From the NCBI RefSeq assembly GCF_030813245.1, contig NZ_JAUSUA010000002.1, forward strand, positions 434,001-498,000: 64,000 nucleotides of DNA. Direction: 5' to 3'. Positions 24,038-33,691 of the stretch are shown here, in pieces. Each line of letters begins with the position of its first letter. The first letter of the stretch is position 1. The notes under the pieces were generated by a model, which saw only the letters and a list, made by a program, of their open reading frames with translations, ran no database searches and had not been told where the DNA came from. A program made the position numbers and the translations under genes. This DNA is from Alkalicoccobacillus murimartini (GTDB lineage: Bacteria; Bacillota; Bacilli; Bacillales; Bacillaceae_D).

Positions 24038-26200
24038 TTATTTACGTGTTAATTTCACATTAAGTGAAGTATTTTTCAATTGGGTTTCATTCATGTTTTT
24101 TGCTATATTACTAATCTTTTCATCCACTATATCAATTCTATATTTCCATTGTGAGCCCAGGGAAGAGTTTATTGAACTGTCTCCTAACCCGCTAATGTGG
24201 CTCGGAACTCCCCCAGCAATTTGATCCGGGTTATGAAGAGCAGCTTGCGTTTTTATCCATTCATTTGCCTTTTGTTCAGCTTGTTTTTTTGTTAAACCAC
24301 TTTCATACAATTCATCAATCTTATTCTTTAATTCCCATTCGCGAGCAGCTCTTTGTGCAGCATTTCCCTCGATTGCACGACCTTCTTCAAGATAACGTTG
24401 ACGATTCTTTAAATACTCATCCATTGTTAGCTTATTCATTCCAGTTTCTTGATCTTTTAGCTGTCTATTAAATTCAGGCGTATCATGTTTTGAATTCTGT
24501 TTAAAATCAACACTAATCTGATCCATTCTTGTTGTGTGAACGGCCGTTTGCAATCCTGCTTTTGCCTCAACCTTACGCAAATTTGCTTCAGTCACTGCTT
24601 TCAAATCACTCTGAATCTTAACTGGGTTCAATACATTATGCGGCGGTGGTGGCGTCACCGTTCGTCCGGCGTTAGTTACGGTAGCAAGTGCTGGACCTCC
24701 ACCACCTGTAAAGTGGCTCATCGCTTGGACCGATTTGTCGATAGCTTTATTTGTGATTCTTTGGACGTTTTGTGCGGTTTGGTTGGCAAACTTAGCTGTG
24801 CTAGTGACTGCTTTTTGGGTAAAGTCGTTCAATGCGTTGACACCGTTTAAGCCTGTTTGCTTCATAGTGCTTGTTAATGATGGCTTACTGACAGGGTTCT
24901 GTGTTGAGAGTTGTACTCCTAGGTTGTGCTGAGTTGTTTTACCTGGGTCTCCGCCTACTTTTCCTAATCGTCCAGCGCTACCGATCTTAGATATCCCTTT
25001 ATCACCTACAACGGATGTGGCAACGATAGTTCCTGCATAACCAAACCATTGACCTCGAGATTCGGCATCTCCGTTGATAACATCTTCTTCAAAGGTATAC
25101 CAGAGCTCTTTTCCCATGTCTACGAGAATAGCTGGGTCATCTGCTACAGCAACAATGAAGTCCCTGGTGTCATTGTATACTCCAACTGGATCAGTGACAA
25201 TATTCTTGATACCTTCATAGGTATCTTTCCCCGCATTCCAAATTCCTTTACCAGCTCCTTTGAAAAAATTCAAGGTAGCATCTAAGGCCCCACCTGTTTC
25301 CCCTTGTTCCGTATTAACTCCAGCTGTATCTGTTGGCGGCCCACACGCGTTAATCGCCGCGCCCGTATTCACCTCAGCACTCACCGGCAAATGCTCCATG
25401 TAATACCACGGACTCACCTCTGGATCAATCTGCGCGTGTTCATACATACCTTTATAGAGATATTCAGTAGGTAGGGTGTGGGCATACATTTTGGTTTCTT
25501 GTAGCTTGGCCATATGGGCGTTCCGAACGGCTGCATTCTGACTTGAGATTGTTTTCCATTCATCCACATTCTCGATTTGACTTCGGCTATAGCCGACAGG
25601 AGATAGACTTCCATCAATCGTCTTAGAAGTGATTTCTTGGAGAAAACTAGATAGGAGGGCGATGCGTTCTTCAATCGGTTGCATGGTAGTCATGCCTTCC
25701 TGATCCATTTGATAGAGGTCTTCTATCATCGTTTCCGCCGCATCCTCTGCTTGGCGCAATCCATGAAGGACATCACTGTCACTTAATCGGCCTAAAGAGA
25801 TCACATCTGAGTATTCACTAAAGACATCATTAATACCATCTGTTGCGGTGGTCACCGACTCCTTTAAATCCTTTAGCTTCGGGATAAGCGTCCCTTCTAA
25901 AAACTCCTCACGAATGGAGGCATTCTCATCGCTATCTAAATCTTTGATGGCTGATTCAAGCTTGTCTAGTCCATGCGATAAGCTTTGCAGCGTATCCCCT
26001 AAATGCGTCACAAACGTGAGGTGGACATCTTGAAAGTAGGCGCGAATGGCGTCGCCCGCCGAACCTTTCATAGTCTCTTCATCTGTAATGAATTGAACTA
26101 AGGCTTGATGATAAGAGGCCAACTGGGTCATTTGAGTGCTTGTATCTGATTTCATATTTCCGATCATATTATAAACAGACGATGCTTGAAGTGTTTTCAT
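24038..26200 (-). CDS. LXG-domain polymorphic toxin with Ntox15-type DNase tip
   Basis: The 720-residue protein starts with an LXG domain (about 1-200; MKTLQASSVYNMIGN, helical and acidic), which directs export through the type VII (Esx/Yuk) system. A linker with GAGKGIWNAGKDTYEGIKN and glycine/threonine-rich sequence follows. The C-terminal 150 residues are a type 15 polymorphic toxin: RQLKDQETGMNKLTMDEYLK, NRQRYLEEGRAIEGNAAQRA, the HxxD motif (ALHNPDQIAGG, His656 and Asp659) and GDSSINSSLGSQWKYRI. Ntox15 domains are DNases. The ATG at 26200 has AGGAGG before it; six upstream codons are ignored. No small helper genes precede it. Confidence 0.9.
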   Translation of the reverse strand: MKTLQASSVYNMIGNMKSDTSTQMTQLASYHQALVQFITDEETMKGSAGDAIRAYFQDVHLTFVTHLGDTLQSLSHGLDKLESAIKDLDSDENASIREEFLEGTLIPKLKDLKESVTTATDGINDVFSEYSDVISLGRLSDSDVLHGLRQAEDAAETMIEDLYQMDQEGMTTMQPIEERIALLSSFLQEITSKTIDGSLSPVGYSRSQIENVDEWKTISSQNAAVRNAHMAKLQETKMYAHTLPTEYLYKGMYEHAQIDPEVSPWYYMEHLPVSAEVNTGAAINACGPPTDTAGVNTEQGETGGALDATLNFFKGAGKGIWNAGKDTYEGIKNIVTDPVGVYNDTRDFIVAVADDPAILVDMGKELWYTFEEDVINGDAESRGQWFGYAGTIVATSVVGDKGISKIGSAGRLGKVGGDPGKTTQHNLGVQLSTQNPVSKPSLTSTMKQTGLNGVNALNDFTQKAVTSTAKFANQTAQNVQRITNKAIDKSVQAMSHFTGGGGPALATVTNAGRTVTPPPPHNVLNPVKIQSDLKAVTEANLRKVEAKAGLQTAVHTTRMDQISVDFKQNSKHDTPEFNRQLKDQETGMNKLTMDEYLKNRQRYLEEGRAIEGNAAQRAAREWELKNKIDELYESGLTKKQAEQKANEWIKTQAALHNPDQIAGGVPSHISGLGDSSINSSLGSQWKYRIDIVDEKISNIAKNMNETQLKNTSLNVKLTRK

Positions 26201-26623
26201 CTCTTCCTCCTCGTCCAACTATTTCACTTTATTTCCATGGTAAAAGATGAGAGAAGGTATAGTAAGTTGCAAAAGTACCTTTTTTCGATGCATCAATTGG
26301 ATGAAATTAGGTAATTTGTAGTTTGTTTGAGCGTAAGTCCAAGGATAGATTGGTTTTGAATTCTTCCTTTTATAATAGCTAATTAATTTGTAAGGGCGTC
26401 ATCGTATGAAAAACCGGAAAATCTAATTGTAAAATTAAACTTGATGTCTACAACAAAAATTGTTCGTCGTTAATGATCAAAAACTGTCAACTTCATAGAG
26501 TTTTACAAGGAGGAAGACTTATTTGTGCGTTGATATTTAAGCTATTTCATCAAGCTATAATTTAGGGAAATATGATTGAGGTTTTAATAGAAGAACTTAT
26601 CTTTAAAAGTGAGGTAGCTTTAG

Positions 26624-27240
26624 TTTGAAAGACTCTATATTGAAAGAGTTTAAAGGATTACTAAACTCTTATAGTCAAAGAATGGAGGAAACAACAAAAT
26701 CAATCTTATTTTTATCTATTAGAACATAATAAAGAAAGAGACATATTTCAAATAACTCCATCACGAAAACAAATAACTGATTAGATCTTTTTACCGATAA
26801 TAATTTTTTATCTTTTTTAGTTCGAATAACTCCTGATGATCCTGCTATTTTTGTTTCTTGTTCCTAACTTTACGTTACCTTTCTTAGTACCATATATTTT
26901 TTTAACCTTCCAGTCTATATGCTTGAACGTCTTTCTCTTTATTTAACTTTTTGGAACTCCGTGTTAGTTAATAGTTTCACTTTATTTATTATGTCTCTTC
27001 CTAGGTTAATCGGAATCAACAAACTTCCTGGGATATTATCCAAGAAGATATTGTTAATTCCGACATGATAATTACAACAAAACAAACTCAACTCCACCTC
27101 GCTAAGTCAAAAGCATCAAAAATGTATAGAAGCATACTAATGCAAAATGAGCCGGAGTATGAAATAAAACCTGCGCTTATTTAGGCGGAGATTCAATGGA
27201 GCAACTTTTGCTAAATGATCCTCGTAATAAACGTCTCTAA
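26624..27240 (+). pseudogene. Decayed plus-strand gene(s) of unknown family
   Basis: A TTG with a GTGAGGT site at 26624 opens KDSILKEFKGLLNSYSQRME, after which the reading shifts to QSYFYLLEHNKERDIFQITP and then to LDLFTDNNFLSFLVRITPDD. Further on, NQQTSWDIIQEDIVNSDMII and KASKMYRSILMQNEPEYEIK is open but lacks a start, then SMEQLLLNDPRNKRL in another frame. The composition is protein-like but broken in at least four places. Family unknown. The part of the gap before it (26221-26620) holds nothing clear. Confidence 0.45.
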
Positions 27241-27276
27241 AAAAACAAGCCCCCATGGATTTATTCCATAAGTGCC
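27239..27276 (-). terminator. Terminator at the end of the exopolysaccharide operon
   Basis: On the minus strand GCACTTATGGA pairs with TCCATGGGGGC (one mismatch, two G-T pairs) and is followed shortly by TTTTTTT. It follows the UDP-glucose dehydrogenase gene. Confidence 0.65.
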
Positions 27277-27285
27277 TCTTAGTAA

Positions 27286-28605
27286 TTACACTAATTCCTT
27301 CTCAACTTTCACGACAGGTCGTCCAACTGAATAATACTCGATACCAGCTGCCTTCATTTTTTCTAGGTCATAGCAATTTCGACCATCAAATAACACAGGC
27401 TCTTTCAAAAAAGAGACGTATTGAGCTGGAGTTAACTCTTTAAACTCATCCCATTCTGTTACAAGAAATGCTGCATCTGCACCGTCTAAGGCAGACTCAA
27501 CACTATCAACAAAATCGACCGCTTCTGGGAAGAGCTTCCTTGCTGGTTCCATCGCAACCGGGTCATATGCGACAACATTCGCTCCAGCCAAAACAAGCTC
27601 TCTCGCTAGTATAGTGGAAGCAGCTTCACGCATATCATCTGTATTTGGTTTAAAAGCAGTTCCAAGCATAGCAATGGTTTTTCCACGTAATGAATCAAAA
27701 TGCTCTCGTGCTTTATCAATTAAAAGACGTTGTTGTTTGTAGTTCACTTCAATAACCGCTTTTAGTAGAGTAAATTCATGCTCTACATTTCCTGCAATTT
27801 GAACAAGAGCACTTGTATCCTTAGGAAAGCATGAGCCTCCATAACCAATTCCTGCATTCAAGAATTTCTCACCAATCCGCTTATCTTGGCCCATACCTTG
27901 CGCAACATCATCTACGTTGGCTCCGAGCTTTTCGCAAAGGGCTGCAATCTCATTTACAAAGCTAATCTTTGTTGCTAGGAAAGCATTAGAAGCATACTTA
28001 ATCATCTCTGAACTACGAATATCGGTCTTGAAGATTGGAATTCCAAAAGGTTTGTTTATCTCTTTCAAAATGGAAGCAGCTAGCCCAGTACTAGAACCAA
28101 TCACAATGCGATCACCGTTAAACGTATCATGAACAGCTGAACCCTCACGAAGAAATTCAGGGTTTGAGACCACATCAAAAGGAACATCGGTATGCTTCTC
28201 AATATATTGCTTAATATAATCATTCGTTCCAACAGGCACTGTACTTTTTGTAACAACAACCGCATAGTCTGCGAGGTATTCAGCGATGTTACGAGCAACT
28301 GATTCAATAAAACGAAGATCAGCCGTTCCATCCTCTTTCTGAGGGGTTCCAACGGCAATATAAATGGCATCCGCCCCAGCGAATGCCATCTCATGTGAAG
28401 TCGTAAATGATAACCGACCCGCTTCATAATTCTTTTTCATTAGTTCTGATAAACCTGGTTCATAAATTGGAGAGATTCCTTCTCTCATTGAAGCTACTTT
28501 CTGTTCGTCAATGTCTACGCATATTACTGAGTGACCGATTTCTGAGAGGGCGACTCCTGTGACAAGGCCTACGTAGCCGGTTCCTATGACAGCGATATTT
28601 TTCAT
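27286..28605 (-). CDS. ugd: UDP-glucose 6-dehydrogenase
   Basis: The enzyme oxidises UDP-glucose to UDP-glucuronate, a sugar donor for acidic polysaccharides. It has the Rossmann motif GTGYVGLVTG at the start, KSTVPVGT, NPEFLREGSA and the catalytic cysteine in GIGYGGSCFPKD. At 439 residues it has normal length. I choose the ATG at 28605; a TTG three codons earlier is too close to the GAGG site. It is the last gene of the exopolysaccharide operon and uses the product of galU at the other end. Confidence 0.95.
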   Translation of the reverse strand: MKNIAVIGTGYVGLVTGVALSEIGHSVICVDIDEQKVASMREGISPIYEPGLSELMKKNYEAGRLSFTTSHEMAFAGADAIYIAVGTPQKEDGTADLRFIESVARNIAEYLADYAVVVTKSTVPVGTNDYIKQYIEKHTDVPFDVVSNPEFLREGSAVHDTFNGDRIVIGSSTGLAASILKEINKPFGIPIFKTDIRSSEMIKYASNAFLATKISFVNEIAALCEKLGANVDDVAQGMGQDKRIGEKFLNAGIGYGGSCFPKDTSALVQIAGNVEHEFTLLKAVIEVNYKQQRLLIDKAREHFDSLRGKTIAMLGTAFKPNTDDMREAASTILARELVLAGANVVAYDPVAMEPARKLFPEAVDFVDSVESALDGADAAFLVTEWDEFKELTPAQYVSFLKEPVLFDGRNCYDLEKMKAAGIEYYSVGRPVVKVEKELV

Positions 28606-28644
28606 ATTTATCAAAACCTCATTTCGAATTAATAGAATAATTAA

Positions 28645-29235
28645 TTATTTCGATAGATTCATGAGACCGAGTGTTCCTTTATCACTTATCTCCCTCGCAG
28701 GAATATTTCCAATTGTTTTATTAGGTGTTAGAAAAGATTTATTAACAACTGAGTTTGCTCCTATTGCTATATTATCAGCAATTTCAATTTCTCCGAATAT
28801 TTTCACTCCAGGTCCAATATAAATTCCATCCCCTAATTTTGGAGCCTTGTTTTTTGAACAGCCTCTGTACCTATGTTTACACACGTATGAATTCTGCAAT
28901 TCCCCCCAATTCTTGCACCACTATTAACTACAAATGTCCCTCTGTGAGCAATACTTAACCCCGGAACAAATACATTTAATGGAATCGAGAATCCGAGCTT
29001 AATGCTTAAATGTTTGTATCGAACTCTACAATATATAAGTTTTATTTTTACCAAGGATAGTCTTTTTATGTTTATTTTTATAATACTCAACATGCCTAAG
29101 GTATAACTGAAATCTCCAAATTTCATCAGAAAAAAACTTTGGGCGATTTGCAGTTTTACCTAAGTTAATTTTATCTTGTCTTAAATATTTTATTAGATCA
29201 ACTCTAGATTCAATAATTTTTATCACTACTCTCAA
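28645..29235 (-). pseudogene. Serine O-acetyltransferase-like gene with two frameshifts
   Basis: Three overlapping frames together give one protein of about 190 residues: RVVIKIIESRVDLIKYLRQD (frame from 29235), then NVFVPGLSIAHRGTFVVNSG and CRIHTCVNIGTEA, then APKLGDGIYIGPGVKIFGEI and ANSVVNKSFLTPN. The hexapeptide-repeat acetyltransferase pattern (SIAHRGT, GD-IYIGPG-KI-G) is typical of CysE-like proteins in capsule clusters. Shifts fall near 29045 and in an A-run near 28860. Sequencing error at either site cannot be excluded. If real, the polymer has lost an O-acetyl step. Confidence 0.75.
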
Positions 29236-29252
29236 GTTAATAGATAATTATT

Positions 29253-30095
29253 TCACAGATATTTGTTAAAACTTGTTCTTAATTGTTCTTTTTTAAATTC
29301 TACGATACTACTATCTATCAGATAATCATTATATATTTCATTAACTTCAGGAAATGAATCTACTTTAAGATCACAAATTTTTGGATCCACATTAAATGCT
29401 GAATAATAATCATTAAATTTAAAGCCATCTCCCATTAAATTATTTGTATATGTTAATCTTTTGTTAGGAATACCAAAGCTATCTGCAACTATTAATCCGT
29501 GAAGACTGCTTGAAAGGATAGTTTCACACTCTCCAATTTGTTCGACTACTGTTAAAGGATCTATTGTTAGATCGATAAGAGTAGAGTTATTATAATTATT
29601 CAATAAATCAAAAAACTTTTGTTCGTTTTTCTCTTTAAAATGTGGGATTATACCTACTTTATATTTCTTTGTAGCTTTATTTTTAACAAGCTCTGAAGCT
29701 AATAATCCACCATCACCTGTAGGGACATCCAAATTTCTATTTAAAATTTTTTCTAACCTCTGCCTACTTAATTCGCCTCTAACTGCAGCTATATTTACGT
29801 TACTTCTTATACTTATATGATCTTCATCAGAATAATTAATAAAGCCAGTAGACCAAACTTGTAATGGCGCTTGTAACCTACCGTAAAATGATTTCACTAA
29901 TTTCTTTGGAAAACTACCAACTACTTCAGATTTTTTTGGAAAGAAAGCATTTAAACTACTTCCTATACCAGTAGTCTCACATTTCCATTTATTACTATGT
30001 GTTATCTCGTAACCAAATAGTTCTTCGACAATCAATTCGTTCAACAAATCCCCCATATTTCCAATTTTCGCGTAATTCATTTTTATGTTTTTCAA
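29253..30095 (-). CDS. Polysaccharide pyruvyl transferase family protein (copy 2)
   Basis: The 280-residue protein belongs to the PF04230 family, which adds ketal pyruvate to sugars. NYAKIGNMGDLLNELIVEEL, AVRGELSRQRLEKIL, DVPTGDGGLLAS, IPHFKEKNEQ and SSLHGLIVADSFGIPNKRL are the conserved blocks. It is a paralogue of the gene at 32840-33670. Pyruvate would add negative charge to the polymer. The acceptor sugar is unknown. Confidence 0.82.
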   Translation of the reverse strand: MKNIKMNYAKIGNMGDLLNELIVEELFGYEITHSNKWKCETTGIGSSLNAFFPKKSEVVGSFPKKLVKSFYGRLQAPLQVWSTGFINYSDEDHISIRSNVNIAAVRGELSRQRLEKILNRNLDVPTGDGGLLASELVKNKATKKYKVGIIPHFKEKNEQKFFDLLNNYNNSTLIDLTIDPLTVVEQIGECETILSSSLHGLIVADSFGIPNKRLTYTNNLMGDGFKFNDYYSAFNVDPKICDLKVDSFPEVNEIYNDYLIDSSIVEFKKEQLRTSFNKYL

Positions 30096-30106
30096 TTTGA
30101 TATCCC

Positions 30107-31378
30107 CTAACTTTTTTTACTAGTTTTATACAATACAAAAAGAAGAATTACATAAATTATAAGATATATATCATTAATTAACTTAAGAAAAATCTCAATA
30201 GGTAAATTCATGTTTGATGATATAAAATAAATACAAATTGCCGATACAACGAATAACAATTGAAGCATTAACTTAAGTAACTGTTTTCCAGAAATAATAA
30301 ACCCATGCATCATTGATGTGGTTATGAACCGTATTGCAAACATTGGAATTAATATCTTCACATATTCACCTGATATCATCCATTCGGAACCTAAAAATAA
30401 AGCAAATAAATCCTCTACTGTAAACCATAAAAATACGAAACCTATTAGAGAGAGTAATGATAATATGGTCAGATAACTTTTGAATGTATTATAAAAATTT
30501 CCTTTCTCATTTTTCTCAAATGTCGCTTTCTTGAAAAAAACTTTCGCTACATTAGAACTAATTAATGTTAAGGGAAGTGTTAAAAGGATGATCCCCATAT
30601 GAAAATAACCAGTTTCTGTAATCGAGAATAATTCCCCTATAAGAATTGGTAATATCATAAAAGAAAAACTGGTAGCAAATACTCCTGGCAAAGAAAAAAA
30701 TGGCTGTACTTTAAAATCTATTGCTACCTTTTTCACCTCTAAGATATCTATGTTTTTAAAATTTTTAATATTTGACCTTAAAAACCTTGACTGAGACTTT
30801 ATTCCTGTAATTTCTGACAATACCTGCGACATTATTAATCCTATATAACCTAGACCAAACAATCCTGTAAGTATCTTGCTAAAGTTTAACACTATCGATT
30901 TTCTAAAAGTTACTTTTGACATTAACTTATACTGTTCGAATCGATTGTTGTATGAGTCTAGGATATTTCTTAACCCACCTAAAAATACCAAAGGAATAAT
31001 TATGAAGAACCAATTACCAATTAAACTAAATGTTGTAGGGAAAAAACGGTTATAACTTATTAATAATGGAATTAATATAATCGACATTAGTATTAGTATT
31101 AATCCACAAAGTATTATGATTGAATTAGCAGAAGAGTTTTTACGAGCAGATACAATAGCTAAATGGTACTGCATAGTTACTACCGGAACTAACATCGTTA
31201 CTGTTGAAATAACAATAGCAAGTAAACCTATTTCAGATGGTGAATATATTCTAGTTATAACAGGTTGGGTTAAAATGGTTATTATTTGAGCCATTAAAAC
31301 GCCAGTACCAAGAGTAATAATTTGTCTCATACCACTAACTTTGAATATTTTTAAAACTTTGCTTTTCAAATCACGCAC
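30107..31378 (-). CDS. Polysaccharide flippase (Wzx-like)
   Basis: The 423-residue protein has about twelve hydrophobic segments and starts with a basic tail and RQIITLGTGVLMAQIITILT, the pattern of oligosaccharide flippases (MATE/PST superfamily), including PVITRIYSPSEIGLLAI. It would move the lipid-linked repeat unit across the membrane before polymerisation. It lies directly behind the polymerase gene. Confidence 0.88.
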   Translation of the reverse strand: MRDLKSKVLKIFKVSGMRQIITLGTGVLMAQIITILTQPVITRIYSPSEIGLLAIVISTVTMLVPVVTMQYHLAIVSARKNSSANSIIILCGLILILMSIILIPLLISYNRFFPTTFSLIGNWFFIIIPLVFLGGLRNILDSYNNRFEQYKLMSKVTFRKSIVLNFSKILTGLFGLGYIGLIMSQVLSEITGIKSQSRFLRSNIKNFKNIDILEVKKVAIDFKVQPFFSLPGVFATSFSFMILPILIGELFSITETGYFHMGIILLTLPLTLISSNVAKVFFKKATFEKNEKGNFYNTFKSYLTILSLLSLIGFVFLWFTVEDLFALFLGSEWMISGEYVKILIPMFAIRFITTSMMHGFIISGKQLLKLMLQLLFVVSAICIYFISSNMNLPIEIFLKLINDIYLIIYVILLFVLYKTSKKS

Positions 31379-31380
31379 CT

Positions 31381-32847
31381 CTAAAATGTTTTGTCATTCT
31401 TTTGATTATATTTTAAATACATTGAATAAGTTAGACCTAGCGTAGCAAATAAAAAAACATTTTGAGGTGAAGAATTAAATGTTGGTGATCCCATAGATTC
31501 AACTAGAGTTTGAGTTAATGCTAAACCAGAAAATAACAGAAGAACCTTAATATTTTTGTCTTCTACTTTCTTGGCTTTATTAATGGATCCTATTATTAAA
31601 GCAAGATACGTAGAAATTAATAGAATTGCACCCAAATATCCGGTTTCACCTAATATATTAGGCCAATAAGTATCCATTGCGTACTTTGGATCTTCAGGAT
31701 ATAACCCATAAATTGAATGTAAATTATACTGATAATAAAGATTTGAGTAATCCCTTACAGCAATGTAACCACCAAATTCACCAAATCCCGCGCCCAATGG
31801 GAAATTATTATTAGCAATTAATATTGATACATAGTACAAAGCTGTTCTTGCAGTGTCCATATATCCTGCATTTAGGTATCTATTAAAAGTGAAGTCAACA
31901 AAATTTAGAAATATATCCCCAAATAAGAAACTCACTACCCCTATAATTATTATTGTGGGAAGGAAACTGTACAAAGCTTTCTTAAATGAATAAACAAAAT
32001 AAAATAAAATTAGCACAAATAGAAGTGCAATAATTGTTTTAAACCTAAACGAAAGTAATGAACAAGCAAATAGAATAGCGCAATACACTAAATATTTGTT
32101 CTCCCCATTGATTTTATATTTAACAAGGTTATAAATTCCAACAAATACAGTAAACCACGCAAATATTGCAGGTAAAACAAATATAGATTTCACTGTGTGT
32201 ATTGAATTAAACCGGTATTCAAGTCCTGTTCTTGCATTGAGGACTGTCCTTAAAGTAGTAGGAGCAATAAGATCAATGACAGTAAATATAACAACTATCA
32301 TTACAGCAATTTTCGAAAATTTAAAAAATCTAATTACATCATCTTTTGAATAATTTATATTAACAAAGACAATATAAAATAATAACCCTTTAAGTATTAG
32401 TAAAGATCCTTCTAACATTTTTACAAAAGAAACATTATTATAAAAACCTGAGAAAAAACCTAATAGAAAAAGAGTTATTAAAACGATTATTGTTTTAGCT
32501 CCTCTTAATTTCTCTCCTTTAATAATACATTTTATAATTATTACTGGAAGCATTATCAATATGAATAACTCGTCAAAATAGGAAACTACATTTCCTAAAT
32601 CGCCCACCACATATTTCATAAGATTAATTATTGTTTCTTGGAAGAGTATAATAAGAAGAAAATAGGGAACTACTAATTTAAATTTTGCTTCATCGAGAAA
32701 TGAAACTATTGCTAAAATATATATTAAAAAACATACGAAAATTAATAATGATTGAGAATCATATGATGCTAATAGTCCAATAGCTACAGATAATATCCCT
32801 GTAAATAAATAAAAGTATTTAGAATTCAATTCAATTTCTTTAATCAT
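31381..32847 (-). CDS. O-antigen-polymerase-like membrane protein (Wzy-like)
   Basis: The 488-residue protein is hydrophobic with about twelve membrane segments and a large loop (about residues 330-400) that contains LGAGFGEFGGY, as in Wzy polymerases. Low sequence conservation is normal for this family. It overlaps the upstream pyruvyl transferase by 8 nt, so it is co-translated. Together with the flippase it makes this a Wzx/Wzy-dependent pathway. Confidence 0.82.
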   Translation of the reverse strand: MIKEIELNSKYFYLFTGILSVAIGLLASYDSQSLLIFVCFLIYILAIVSFLDEAKFKLVVPYFLLIILFQETIINLMKYVVGDLGNVVSYFDELFILIMLPVIIIKCIIKGEKLRGAKTIIVLITLFLLGFFSGFYNNVSFVKMLEGSLLILKGLLFYIVFVNINYSKDDVIRFFKFSKIAVMIVVIFTVIDLIAPTTLRTVLNARTGLEYRFNSIHTVKSIFVLPAIFAWFTVFVGIYNLVKYKINGENKYLVYCAILFACSLLSFRFKTIIALLFVLILFYFVYSFKKALYSFLPTIIIIGVVSFLFGDIFLNFVDFTFNRYLNAGYMDTARTALYYVSILIANNNFPLGAGFGEFGGYIAVRDYSNLYYQYNLHSIYGLYPEDPKYAMDTYWPNILGETGYLGAILLISTYLALIIGSINKAKKVEDKNIKVLLLFSGLALTQTLVESMGSPTFNSSPQNVFLFATLGLTYSMYLKYNQKNDKTF

Positions 32848-33670
32848 TCTTAAATGGAAATGATGATATTAGCTCTTTCTTTTTTAATTCAATATCATCA
32901 AAAGATAGAGTATAATCATTCTTAATTTCTGATATATTAGGTACATTATCTTTATTTAAATCTGCAGGTGAATATTCAATCCCAAATGAAGAATAATAAT
33001 CTCTAAATTTAAATCCATCACCTTTTAACTTGTCTGAAACAATTATATGTTTATTTGGAACATTAAAGCTATCTGCTACTATCAACCCGTGTAAGCTACT
33101 TGAAAGAATGACTTCGCATTGAGCGATTTGTTCAATTACACTTATTGGATCTTCTTTTAAATCTATTATTTTCGCATTTTTATTATCCTTATAAATATCA
33201 CTAAAAACTTTCGAATCTTGTTCCCTAAAATGAGGAATGATTCCTAAAGAAAACTTTTTATTCACTTTATAATTTATTAAATTACTTGCTAATAAACCAG
33301 CATCTCCTGTTGGAATGTCTAATTTCACTCCCAGAATTCTCTCAACTTTCTGTTTACTTAACTCGCCTCTTACAGCATGAAATACAGTATTTTTTCTATA
33401 AAAATAACTTTCATTAATGTTTTCTCTTAAAAACCCTGTCCCCCATATATGTACATCTTTAAAAAATGGCGCTGTCAATTTTTGAGCAACCCTTTTTTTT
33501 CTTTTATCTGACAACAAAAAACTTTCTAACCCACTACCTATACCACTCATTTCACAAGTTAAAAAGATATTGTGTCTTGACTTCATTCCAAATAATTCAT
33601 CTACAATTAACGGATTCAGTAGGTCACCCATGTTAGGTAATTTTTTATAATATAAATTGATTTTTTTCAT
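32840..33670 (-). CDS. Polysaccharide pyruvyl transferase family protein (copy 1)
   Basis: The 276-residue protein has the same blocks as its paralogue: YYKKLPNMGDLLNPLIVDEL, AVRGELSKQKVERIL, DIPTGDAGLLAS, IPHFREQDSK, SSLHGLIVADSFNVPNKH. The two copies flank the polymerase and flippase genes, so they probably arose by duplication inside the cluster and now act on different residues. Confidence 0.82.
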   Translation of the reverse strand: MKKINLYYKKLPNMGDLLNPLIVDELFGMKSRHNIFLTCEMSGIGSGLESFLLSDKRKKRVAQKLTAPFFKDVHIWGTGFLRENINESYFYRKNTVFHAVRGELSKQKVERILGVKLDIPTGDAGLLASNLINYKVNKKFSLGIIPHFREQDSKVFSDIYKDNKNAKIIDLKEDPISVIEQIAQCEVILSSSLHGLIVADSFNVPNKHIIVSDKLKGDGFKFRDYYSSFGIEYSPADLNKDNVPNISEIKNDYTLSFDDIELKKKELISSFPFKND

Positions 33671-33691
33671 TAATATTAATCCTCTTTTCTA

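Noticed and set aside
24536-25285. Plus-strand frames inside the LXG toxin gene
   Set aside because: Antisense shadows without ribosome sites; the minus-strand toxin frame is continuous and family-matched.
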